Source of the DNA: Microbulbifer sp. YPW1
GTDB taxonomy: Bacteria > Pseudomonadota > Gammaproteobacteria > Pseudomonadales > Cellvibrionaceae
Direction: 5' to 3'
Length of the DNA: 64,000 nucleotides
Assembly: GCF_013367775.1 (NCBI RefSeq)
Contig: NZ_CP055157.1
Coordinates: 620,001 to 684,000 of the forward strand
The notes below the pieces were generated by a model, which worked only from the letters and a program-made list of their open reading frames with translations, was not told the origin of the DNA and searched no databases. A program made the position numbers and the translations under genes. Of the stretch, positions 57,209-64,000 are shown one piece after another. Numbering within the stretch: position 1 is the stretch's first letter; every line of letters begins with the position of its first letter.

Positions 57209-58800
57209 GGCTGGTCACCTCCTGCGACTTCTTCCGTGGGAGTTTCCCGTTGCTCCAGCGGTTCCGGATGCTCCGCTGAACTCTCGTCCGCGCCTCCGGC
57301 AGAATCTTCTTGCGCGAGCATTGATTCCGCTTCCGGAATCGACTGTTCAGGCATCAGTGCGGGCCCGAACGCACCGGCCGCAAACGGCGGTCGGCGGATA
57401 TCTGCGAGGCAGCCGTCGTCCAGTGGCGTACCTGGCTGATCCAGGAACTGCAGGATCAGGTCCGGCACACATCCTCGCGGCGAATTGATATGTCCCCCGC
57501 CCTGCACCACCAGGTGCTGCTGGTTGGGCAGATAAGCGAGCTGCTCGTCCGCATACTCGGGCGGGGTAATGGGATCGGCGGTGCCGGAAATCAGCAATAC
57601 CGGATGATCGCGGGGCTCCGGCGCATCGTAGGGGCGGGGCGGTACTGGCCAGACCTTGCAGCCCTCCACAAAGATGCGGATAAACATATCGCCGATAAAA
57701 GTGCCTTCGGCGTCGCGGGCAATATCCGCCGCGTCTACTCGGTTCATCTCCTCGGCACAGGCCACGGAATAGGTAAGTCCCAGGGACATGGCCCCTTCCA
57801 TATCCGCAAACAGCCCGAGGATGCCAGACAGCGGCGCATAGTTGCCGCGACTGGCTTCGCTCACCGCGTACGGCAGCTGTGCCGCAGCGGCGGGATCGTA
57901 CAGCGCGGTGCGCACGGCGCCGGCCAGCATCCAGGTTTCCACCGGTTCTTCGGAAGGACGCCCGGTAAACGGATCCGGGAAGCTGCTCGCCTGGGCATCG
58001 CTCCAGTTCGCCAGCAGGTTATCCAGCTGATTGCGCCAGTCTCCAAATCCCGCACATACGGGGTCTTCACTGCACGCCTGTTCCAGTTCCTGCAATGCGG
58101 ACTCCGCCGCAGACGCGGCCAGAAACACCTTGGTATCAATGGGGGCAACACCGTCCAGCACCAGGCTCTGCAGGGAATCCGGATACCACTGCTGGTAAAG
58201 CAGCGCGGTGCGGGTACCCCAGGAGCCGCCCCACAGGGAAATACGCTCATGTCCCAGCGCCCGACGCACCGACTCCAGGTCTTCCACGGTCTGACGGCTG
58301 TTGATGCTCAGGGGGCGCTCGCCGGCATTGATATAGCAGGCGGCCAGCTGGGCCGTCATGAGTTCGATATTGTTCGGAGTCTCGGCACCGAAGCCGCAAT
58401 CGAAGGCGTCGGAACGCCCTCCCCCTCGGCGATCCACCATCACGATATCGCGCCCGCGATTCAGTTTGCGCAGCGGATTCAGCAGCCGCACCAGGTCACT
58501 GGCGGCCTGCCCCGGGCCACCCGCGAGCAGATACAGCGGCTCATGCTGGCCGCCGTTTACCGCCGGCGCCACCAGCACCGACAGCGTTACCTGGTCACCC
58601 GCGCTGTCCGCGCCCACCGGGACCCGATAACAGCGCAGCGACTCTGACCAGCCGTCTGCATAACAGGTTTCGCTGGCGGTGGCAGTCGCTTCCGCCGGCC
58701 CCGGCTCGGCCAGCGCGCCAAAACTGAACAGTCCCGCCAATAAGGTAATTCCCAGGCTGTATTGCAGCCGTTGTGGGACAAGTCGCTTCCTTGAGTCCAA
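57205..58800 (-). CDS. Secreted S33-type alpha/beta hydrolase (TAP-like, TTG start)
   Basis: 531 residues with a signal peptide (LGITLLAGLFSFGALA, cleavage near residue 31). Catalytic elements: nucleophile Ser in LWGGSWGTRTALLY, the VDRRGGGRSD oxyanion strand, Asp in LLISGTADPITPPEYA and His in VVQGGGHINSPRG. This matches tripeptidyl aminopeptidase/proline iminopeptidase-like proteins. An acidic Ser/Glu/Pro-rich C-terminal tail of about 50 residues is unusual. Start TTG at 58800 with GGGAG six bases upstream; the ATG five bases before is in another frame. First gene of the unit that continues into the ABC transporter. Confidence 0.87.
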   Translation of the reverse strand: MDSRKRLVPQRLQYSLGITLLAGLFSFGALAEPGPAEATATASETCYADGWSESLRCYRVPVGADSAGDQVTLSVLVAPAVNGGQHEPLYLLAGGPGQAASDLVRLLNPLRKLNRGRDIVMVDRRGGGRSDAFDCGFGAETPNNIELMTAQLAACYINAGERPLSINSRQTVEDLESVRRALGHERISLWGGSWGTRTALLYQQWYPDSLQSLVLDGVAPIDTKVFLAASAAESALQELEQACSEDPVCAGFGDWRNQLDNLLANWSDAQASSFPDPFTGRPSEEPVETWMLAGAVRTALYDPAAAAQLPYAVSEASRGNYAPLSGILGLFADMEGAMSLGLTYSVACAEEMNRVDAADIARDAEGTFIGDMFIRIFVEGCKVWPVPPRPYDAPEPRDHPVLLISGTADPITPPEYADEQLAYLPNQQHLVVQGGGHINSPRGCVPDLILQFLDQPGTPLDDGCLADIRRPPFAAGAFGPALMPEQSIPEAESMLAQEDSAGGADESSAEHPEPLEQRETPTEEVAGGDQP

Positions 58801-59026
58801 TGCATACTCCCGTATTCGTAAGCGTTGATCGTTATCCGTTAACTGACCTCACCAGCCTTGTGAGCCGGCAGGCAAACCCAGCCAGTCTACCGGAGTTCCC
58901 CCCACCCGCCCACGCTTTGCAAGCCCCCGGCGGCATTAGTCGTGGCACCCCGGGGCGCGCGGTGGTATCGTTTGCGGTCGTTTTTATATCGAATAATTAA
59001 TAGCCAGCGATACCCCACCGAAAAAA
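58801..59026. other. Divergent intergenic region
   Basis: A 226-base spacer between the hydrolase gene (minus) and the unrecognised gene (plus). The last 60 bases before the plus-strand gene are AT-rich (TTTTTATATCGAATAATTAATAG), a plausible promoter area. No clear operator or hairpin seen. Confidence 0.4.
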
Positions 59027-59983
59027 ATGAGCTTTTCAGACAGAGAAAAACAACTGGTACGGGCTGCTTTTGCCTGGGGGCAGATTACCCAGAAGGAAGG
59101 CTACACCCTGTCCGATCTGGAAATCGAAAAGTCGGTGTTATTCCGCCGCCTGCTGGCCGGTCGCCCACCTCTCGCCTTTCCCCCGCCCCTGCGCCACGGA
59201 TTTCCCTGGTACGAGGTGATCGAGGGCCGCAGTGAACATGTGGTAAACGCATCCGAGGCCTCTCCGGAACACAGCATCATCGCACCCGGCAGTAAACCCG
59301 GGGATACCTGCATTCTGATCGACGGCGCTTTCTGGCGTGTGGCGGAGACGATTCGCGAGCGCGAGGAATACCTGGTGGAATGGGGCGAGTACCCGATGCA
59401 GTGGCGTCTTTGCAAGCACTGGGAAGTGAATTACGAGATGACCCAGCAGCTGAACAATTTCCGCAAGGACAATCCGGAGGCGAATGTGAGCCTTGCCAGC
59501 CGCGGCGGGCAGAAGGAGTACAGTGAGTTCCGGGTGGACGACGACCAGACGGTATGGCTGTCGGAATGGCACCTGACCCGCATTGGCCTTCCGGGCTGGG
59601 TATGGGTTGGCAACGAGGTGGATCCGGAGCCGTACGTGCACGATCTGACGCCCCTGTGCCAGGATCAGCAGGGCGCGCTGGTGCTGGGCGTTGCCGGTGC
59701 AGACCGCGGCCCGGGGTGGCTGCGCATCGAAACCAGCGCTACCGATGCCCGCTATATCAAGCTGGGGGATGAACTGGAATACAAGTCCGTCATCGCCTCT
59801 GCGGTAACCGAATTCGACCGCCTGCTGCACAGCATTGCCGGCGAAGACCTCGAGGTAATTGATTGCCGCGACGGCGAGGTACTGCGCTGCTACCGCGTCC
59901 CCATGCAACTGGCTCCGCTCGAGCAGTTTGACCTTGGCGATGTGAATTACGATCTGGTGCCTGAGAACGCTTACGCCGGATAA
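59027..59983 (+). CDS. Hypothetical protein, no family recognised
   Basis: 318 residues, soluble, acidic, with many Trp and Glu and no signal peptide or membrane segment. The N-terminal part (residues 1-55) looks helical with SDREKQLVRAAFAWGQITQKEG; the middle has WYEVIEGRSEHVVNASEASPEHSI and a Trp-rich RVAETIREREEYLVEWGEYP; the C-terminal half has VLGVAGADRGPGWLRIE. It has normal GC-rich codon use, so it is likely real, but the region before ATG shows no Shine-Dalgarno. Stands alone between a divergent hydrolase and the inverted-repeat region. Confidence 0.7.
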   Translation: MSFSDREKQLVRAAFAWGQITQKEGYTLSDLEIEKSVLFRRLLAGRPPLAFPPPLRHGFPWYEVIEGRSEHVVNASEASPEHSIIAPGSKPGDTCILIDGAFWRVAETIREREEYLVEWGEYPMQWRLCKHWEVNYEMTQQLNNFRKDNPEANVSLASRGGQKEYSEFRVDDDQTVWLSEWHLTRIGLPGWVWVGNEVDPEPYVHDLTPLCQDQQGALVLGVAGADRGPGWLRIETSATDARYIKLGDELEYKSVIASAVTEFDRLLHSIAGEDLEVIDCRDGEVLRCYRVPMQLAPLEQFDLGDVNYDLVPENAYAG

Positions 59984-60041
59984 ACCACTTTACTCCGGCC
60001 CCCTTCATACTTCGTAGAAAATACAGTGGCGGCACTACCGC

Positions 60042-60131
60042 CGGGGGAAGTTCACGAGACACGCCGTGAACCCATCCCTGGGGGCTCTTCTAAAACATCC
60101 CTGTTTTAGAAGGTCTCGCGAACTTCCCCCG
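60042..60131. repeat. Inverted-repeat element A
   Basis: 19-base arms (60042-60060 and 60113-60131) pair with one mismatch. Nested inside is a perfect 10-bp hairpin TTCTAAAACA/TGTTTTAGAA (60088-60111) around TCCC. The internal text ACATCCCTGT is the reverse complement of the core of element B. Confidence 0.75.
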
Positions 60132-60216
60132 ACGGCAGCGCCTGCAACTCTCACCTAGATACACTGATCGCCTCTATTAACGACAAAGCTTACGAAGCAA
60201 ATCTGCTTTGATTGAA

Positions 60217-60339
60217 GCAAGGGGCCTGGTGTTTGTTTTTGAAAGCGTCGGCGACAGGGATGTCGCCGACGCAGCGTACATGGACGTATTGAAGGGGGGC
60301 GCCTAGCCCGGTTTCAAAAACAAACACCAGGCCCCTTGC
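60217..60339. repeat. Inverted-repeat element B
   Basis: Perfect 28-base arms (60217-60244 and 60312-60339) flank a second perfect 12-bp hairpin GCGTCGGCGACA/TGTCGCCGACGC (60245-60272, GGGA loop) and then a 39-base tail. This double-hairpin form is like REP or MITE elements; no transposase is present. It could also act as a bidirectional terminator. Confidence 0.8.
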
Positions 60340-60380
60340 GCCACCATTCCAGCTAAAAAAGAAAATCCACAGGGCGCAAG

Positions 60381-61295
60381 TCAGTCCACATCCCGCCCGC
60401 GACCAGCGCGCAACAATTCAAACCACGCCTCCCGATCGAGTTCCATTTCCAGTGCCGCCAGTGCAGCAACCAACCGCTCCGGATTACCACTTCCCAACAC
60501 CGGAACCATATCTGAAGGGTGTTTCAACAGCCACGCCAATGCCAATTGCATGGCACCCACCTCGGGGGCCAGCCCGCGGGATTCGCACACACGACGCAAT
60601 TCCGCCTGCACCCGCAACGCATCCTCGTCGTTGCCGGTGAACAGACGACCACCGGCAAAAGGCGACCACGCCATGGGCAGGAGCTTGTGTTGCTGACAGT
60701 AATCCAGCTGCCCGTCGAACATCGGCTGCGAATACAGCAATGACACCTCGATCTGGTTCACCGCCAGAGGGATCGACAGGCGGGACTGCAGAAGGTCGGT
60801 CTGGTGCGGCAGGAAATTGGAAACCCCGAGGTGCTTCACCTTGCCCTCAGCCACCAGCTGCTCAAGGACCAGCGCCAGCGCATCCGCATCCATCAGCGGA
60901 TCCGGGCGGTGCAGCAACAACAGATCCATCTGCTCGATGCCCATATCCCGCAGGCTGGTCTCCACGGCACTGCGCACATGCGCCGCGCTGGTGTCGTAGT
61001 GATTGATACGCGCGCCGGACATTTCCCCGGCAAGGCGGATACTGCATTTGCTCACAATCTCCATGCGCTCGCGCAATTGCGGATTGTGCTTCAGCGCCGC
61101 GCCAAACGCCTGCTCGCAGCGGTAGTCCCCGTAAATATCTGCCAGGTCGAATGTGGTCACCCCGAGATCCAGCATCTGCTCGAACAGACGCACGCTTTCC
61201 GAGGGGGCGTAGTTCCAGTCGGTCAGCCGCCAGAGGCCAAACGCGATGCGGGACAGGGAAAGGTCGGGGGCGAGAGAAGAGGTAACGCGTTGCAT
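60381..61295 (-). CDS. Aldo/keto reductase (YdhF-like)
   Basis: 304 residues from the ATG at 61295 (E. coli YdhF 298); GCGGA lies six bases upstream. TIM-barrel NADPH oxidoreductase with catalytic Asp/Tyr in FDLADIYGDY, Lys in IVSKCS and His in LLLLHRPDPL. The VSNFLPHQ, QIEVSLLY and MAWSPFAGGRLF stretches are the YdhF subgroup pattern. Natural substrate unknown. An in-frame start 42 bases upstream adds residues not seen in the family. Confidence 0.92.
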   Translation of the reverse strand: MQRVTSSLAPDLSLSRIAFGLWRLTDWNYAPSESVRLFEQMLDLGVTTFDLADIYGDYRCEQAFGAALKHNPQLRERMEIVSKCSIRLAGEMSGARINHYDTSAAHVRSAVETSLRDMGIEQMDLLLLHRPDPLMDADALALVLEQLVAEGKVKHLGVSNFLPHQTDLLQSRLSIPLAVNQIEVSLLYSQPMFDGQLDYCQQHKLLPMAWSPFAGGRLFTGNDEDALRVQAELRRVCESRGLAPEVGAMQLALAWLLKHPSDMVPVLGSGNPERLVAALAALEMELDREAWFELLRAGRGRDVD

Positions 61296-61412
61296 GATAA
61301 TCCGCCGGTTCAACAATGAATCGGCGGATTTTCGCATAGTCGCGATGGGATTTAACCGCCCCCGGCGGGGGCGGAATCACATCTGTAGAAGCAGAGAGAC
61401 AGGCAGCGACCT

Positions 61413-63362
61413 TTACTGCGGCAACTTCAGGGTCTCGGCAATATCTGCCCAGGACACCAGCTTGAAGTTCTGGGTCTGGCTGGGCATGCGGTTGCGACCG
61501 TCCTGCACCACCAGCAGCCCCTGCGGATACTGACTGCCAAACGCCGCACTGGAGACTTCCAGGCCGTCGGTTTCCGAGCTGCCGTCGAGGTGTTTGTCCA
61601 GGTTGATATCCACACGGAAGTGACCCACAAACTGGCTGCCGTCGCGACTGAACAGCGCATAGCTGTTGTTGCCCTGGCTCGAAACCACCAGATAGCTCCT
61701 GTCGCCGGCGTGGTAGAGGCCCATGCCCTCCACATCCGCCGCCAGGCGCTCACCGTCCACCGGTGCAATCAGCTGGGGCTTGGCTTCGCCGGCTAGGAAT
61801 CCGGCGATGTCCAGACGCCAGATGCCGCCGTCTTCCTCACCGAAGAACAGCATCTGCATTTCGTCATCCACCACGCAGCCTTCCACCTGGCTTTCCACTT
61901 CCAGCGTGGCCAGTTGCTGCAGACTCCAGTCCACGTTGCCGGTGCCGGGCACGATCTGCAGCAGCTGTACCGCGCCGTCCTTGTCCGACACCCAGGCCAT
62001 CAGGTCCGCACCCTTGCGGTATACACACAGGCCGTAGGGGTCTTCCATGTCCAGATTGCGCAACCCGAGATAGTCGACCTCACCCGCAGCGCTGATACCG
62101 AACAGGCTCACACCGGGATCCGTGCGGTTGGTGGCCGCGGCGATGGCGACAAACTTGCCGTGCTGGATCGGGCGCAGGTCCACATTGTTGACGCGGCCGA
62201 CGGCGAAATGCTCCACCAGCTTGCCGTTCAGGTCGTAGACGCTGAGCCCGCTCTTCTTGTCCGTGCCGAGAATCAGGCTTGCAGACGGGTTGACCGGGTT
62301 GACCCAGATCGCCGGATCATCCGCGGCATCGCCACCGGAGGTGACCGGGGCAGTCTGCGCGCTGGCGCGTACCCGCGGTATCTCCACCGGTCCGCGGAAG
62401 GCCTGCATCTCCGCCGCGGGCTCAGGCAAGGTGACCGCAAACCGCAGTACCCGGTTGCTCTCCTCCTCCAGCGCCAATAGCGCGCCCTGCAGTACTGCCG
62501 CGGAAACCGGCTGCATATCCGCCAGCGCCTCGGAGAAATGCGGCTTCTGACGCGGTGTATTGATGTTGAAGGCGAGTACCCGGTCGCCGGCGGTCATCCA
62601 CAGGTTGCCACTGATGCCGTCCAACCACAGGCCGCCGAATTCTCCCTCGGGCAGCTCTGCAGATGCGGCGAACACCTCGCGGCCCTCGTCCATTTCCGCA
62701 TCTGCGTTCAGGCTCCAGATTCCCAGGGGCGGCTGCGCCACCAGCAGCCGGCCACTGCGGTCATCCACCACACAGGAAGATACCTGCTCGCCGAAATACA
62801 GCGGGCGTACGCCGGTAAATTCCCAGGCCTGCTCGCGGGGGTGCACCACATACTCGTGGCCCAGCCCATTTTCATCGATGGCAAACAGGTGGGTGCGCCC
62901 GGCCTGGCGGGAGAAGCACATGGCCACCTGCGGGGCCGTGGTCGCCATGGCGCCCAGATAGCGAATGCGCGGGCTGCCTTCTTCCAGGTCCAGCAGGCGC
63001 AACTGCAGTTCCGCGCTGTCCTCGTCGTATACCGCAATCAGCCAGTTGTCCGGCTCCAGTTGCTGCAGGGCAAACCGCTCCACGGTACCGCCATCCAGGG
63101 CGAGCTGTTCACTGCCAGCGTCATCGACCAGTACCAGGCCACGCTTTTCACTGGCCAGCAGCAGGTAATCGCGCCCTGCCAGCTGCAGCGGGGCCAGCTG
63201 GCTGGACACCACATCCTGCAGGGCCAGCGCATTCTGCGCGGTGATCGGTTTGGGCGCCGCAGCCTGCTCGATCTGCGGGCCACAGGCACTGAGCAGACCA
63301 GTTAAAGCAAGCGCTACAGCGCCTCTCGCCAGGGTTTTACACGCAAAAGTTTTACACGCCAT
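61413..63362 (-). CDS. Lipoprotein beta-propeller phytase, two-domain form
   Basis: 649 residues from the ATG at 63362 (the open frame extends upstream, but from a TTG and without a signal-peptide fit). A lipobox LLSAC puts the lipidated Cys near residue 27. The C-terminal propeller (about 330-640) has the phytase motifs DDPAIWVNPVNPSASLILGTDKKSG, RVNNVDLR, DPYGLC, VEGCVVDDEMQMLFFGEEDGGIW, EGMGLY and SSQGNNSYALFSRDG that bind Ca2+ and phytate. The N-terminal part (about 40-320) is a degenerate propeller-like domain, like dual-domain BPPs. It releases phosphate from inositol hexakisphosphate at the outer surface. Adjacent to a TonB-dependent receptor gene and a Pho-box-like site. Confidence 0.92.
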   Translation of the reverse strand: MACKTFACKTLARGAVALALTGLLSACGPQIEQAAAPKPITAQNALALQDVVSSQLAPLQLAGRDYLLLASEKRGLVLVDDAGSEQLALDGGTVERFALQQLEPDNWLIAVYDEDSAELQLRLLDLEEGSPRIRYLGAMATTAPQVAMCFSRQAGRTHLFAIDENGLGHEYVVHPREQAWEFTGVRPLYFGEQVSSCVVDDRSGRLLVAQPPLGIWSLNADAEMDEGREVFAASAELPEGEFGGLWLDGISGNLWMTAGDRVLAFNINTPRQKPHFSEALADMQPVSAAVLQGALLALEEESNRVLRFAVTLPEPAAEMQAFRGPVEIPRVRASAQTAPVTSGGDAADDPAIWVNPVNPSASLILGTDKKSGLSVYDLNGKLVEHFAVGRVNNVDLRPIQHGKFVAIAAATNRTDPGVSLFGISAAGEVDYLGLRNLDMEDPYGLCVYRKGADLMAWVSDKDGAVQLLQIVPGTGNVDWSLQQLATLEVESQVEGCVVDDEMQMLFFGEEDGGIWRLDIAGFLAGEAKPQLIAPVDGERLAADVEGMGLYHAGDRSYLVVSSQGNNSYALFSRDGSQFVGHFRVDINLDKHLDGSSETDGLEVSSAAFGSQYPQGLLVVQDGRNRMPSQTQNFKLVSWADIAETLKLPQ

Positions 63363-63430
63363 ATCACTATCGTTCTTTGTCTCGTCTGTTGGCGACTTCG
63401 ACAACACCGGGAGCAAAACTACGCCACCGC

Positions 63431-63448
63431 GTGTCAGAAAGATGTCAA
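63431..63448 (+). promoter_or_regulatory. Pho-box-like direct repeat upstream of the phytase
   Basis: GTGTCAG and ATGTCAA are separated by four bases (11-bp period), close to the CTGTCAT-N4-CTGTCAT PhoB consensus (five of seven in each half). It lies 69-86 bases before the phytase ATG but is oriented away from it. Confidence 0.35.
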
Positions 63449-63488
63449 ACAGATGACCGTTGAATCCAATATAAAAAAATAGCAGAAA

Positions 63489-63513
63489 GCCCGGGCACCC
63501 ACCGGCGCCGGGC
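63489..63513 (-). terminator. GC hairpin after the TonB-dependent receptor
   Basis: GCCCGG pairs with CCGGGC around a 13-base loop; on the minus strand it is followed by TTTCTGC and then a run of Ts. Probable terminator of the receptor gene. Confidence 0.6.
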
Positions 63514-63526
63514 CCCCTGCCCTTTC

Positions 63527-63564
63527 GTTCTGAAGCGATTCAGAACACTGTCAGTAAGTGACAG
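63527..63564 (-). other. Two further hairpins after the receptor gene
   Basis: GTTCTGAA/TTCAGAAC (63527-63546, GCGA loop) and CTGTCA/TGACAG (63548-63564) lie between the receptor stop and the GC hairpin. Three stem-loops in 80 bases suggest a strong 3' end or mRNA stabilisation. Confidence 0.5.
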
Positions 63565-63570
63565 CGCGAC

Positions 63571-64000
63571 TTAGAAGGTCGAGTAAGTCACACCCAGTAC
63601 GTAAGCCGGGCCGTACTCTTCGTATTGACCGTTGTAGCCGCGACGGTTGGCGTAGAACGGCTCGTCGGTGAGGTTCACCGCATTGAAGAACACCTGCATA
63701 CCATTCTCGAAGCGGTACTTGGCGGACAGATCCAGCTGCATGTGGTCGTCTTCGTAGAGGTCAAACGCCGCGTCTTCCAGATCCACTTCCAGCAGTCGCT
63801 CGCTCTTGTAGGCGGTGGACAGGCGCAGGCTCAGGGCATCGCGCTCGTAGCCAACGATAAAGTTGGCCACCAGGTCCGCCTGGGAAGGGAGGGTGATCTT
63901 GTTGCCGCGCTCGGCGTCAGCACCCAGACCCAGGTCCGCTTCGGAGTCCGTCATGGTGGCATTGGCACGCAACAGGAAGCCGTTGTCGAAACCGCGGGTC
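63571..64000 (-). CDS. TonB-dependent receptor, C-terminal part (runs off the right edge)
   Basis: The last 142 codons of an outer-membrane TonB-dependent receptor: alternating beta strands (DLVANFIVGYERDALSLRLSTAYKS, FNAVNLTDEPFYANRRGYNG) and the terminal aromatic residue in GVTYSTF, required for barrel insertion. Beta-propeller phytase genes are often next to such receptors, so this one may take up phytate, inositol phosphates or released products; that is inference from context. Located upstream of the phytase gene in the same direction, 208 bases apart. Confidence 0.88.
   Translation of the reverse strand, partial: TRGFDNGFLLRANATMTDSEADLGLGADAERGNKITLPSQADLVANFIVGYERDALSLRLSTAYKSERLLEVDLEDAAFDLYEDDHMQLDLSAKYRFENGMQVFFNAVNLTDEPFYANRRGYNGQYEEYGPAYVLGVTYSTF

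Larger units (their letters stand above)
59984..60380. other. Intergenic region with two composite inverted repeats
   Basis: 397 bases between converging genes and without a credible gene. It holds two structured elements (60042-60131 and 60217-60339), separated by plain sequence, with T- and A-rich stretches at the edge. Serves as the 3' boundary for both flanking genes. Confidence 0.7.

Noticed and set aside
58802..58804. ATG just upstream of the S33-type hydrolase as its start
   Set aside because: It is in a different frame and opens only a short unrelated reading frame; the TTG at 58800 with GGGAG and a following signal peptide fits better.
60217..60339. Terminal inverted repeats of an insertion sequence
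   Set aside because: The arms are only 67 bases apart with no room for a transposase; kept as a repeat element instead.

Overview
The window looks like a chromosomal segment of a GC-rich marine gammaproteobacterium, most likely in or near Microbulbifer / Cellvibrionales. This rests on three observations: the gene order resembles Pseudomonas and relatives (ssb-MFS-uvrA; SPOR-coaX-birA; tRNA-tuf-tRNA-Trp-secE-nusG-rplKAJL-rpoBC), the housekeeping proteins have typical gammaproteobacterial sequences, and polysaccharide- and phytate-degrading secreted enzymes are present. The taxonomic call is inference; no rRNA gene is in the window.

Left part (1-16.9 kb). Sugar-nucleotide genes (start of a phosphomannomutase gene, galU, manC/algA) are interleaved with fabA-fabB for unsaturated fatty acid synthesis, ssb with a small SDR-like gene, an MFS transporter and uvrA. 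After uvrA comes an accessory block: an NRAMP-fold transporter without the usual metal ligands, the three 5-oxoprolinase genes pxpABC, a secreted multidomain GH19 chitinase, and a small DUF1315/YeaC-like gene.

Central part (17-51.2 kb). This is the main translation and transcription locus, nearly all on the minus strand. Read in the direction of transcription it runs: tRNA-Thr, tRNA-Tyr, tRNA-Gly, tRNA-Thr, tuf, tRNA-Trp, secE, nusG, rplK, rplA, rplJ, rplL, rpoB, rpoC, rpsL, rpsG, fusA, tuf, then (after an opposite-strand YbaK-type gene) rpsJ through rpmJ, and rpsM, rpsK, rpsD, rpoA, rplQ. Strong sigma70-type promoters are visible before the tRNA cluster, rpsL and rpsJ. Candidate RNA control elements include an L10 leader, an attenuator between rplL and rpoB, and a terminator-like hairpin inside the rpsL leader. 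The two EF-Tu genes are not identical: one carries a 10-residue insertion.

Right part (51.3-64 kb). A tightly overlapped minus-strand operon runs from an S33-type hydrolase through a NatAB-type ABC exporter, alr, birA and coaX to a SPOR-domain protein. Next come an unrecognised plus-strand gene, an intergenic region with two composite inverted-repeat elements, an aldo/keto reductase of the YdhF type, a lipoprotein beta-propeller phytase with a Pho-box-like sequence upstream, and the end of a TonB-dependent receptor gene. The last two probably form a phytate-phosphorus acquisition locus.

Most of the window is conserved core genome. The points most worth a second look are the rpsL leader, the NRAMP-like/pxp association, the diverged EF-Tu pair, the phytase locus and the inverted-repeat elements. 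I saw no CRISPR array, prophage, insertion sequence or evident defence system.
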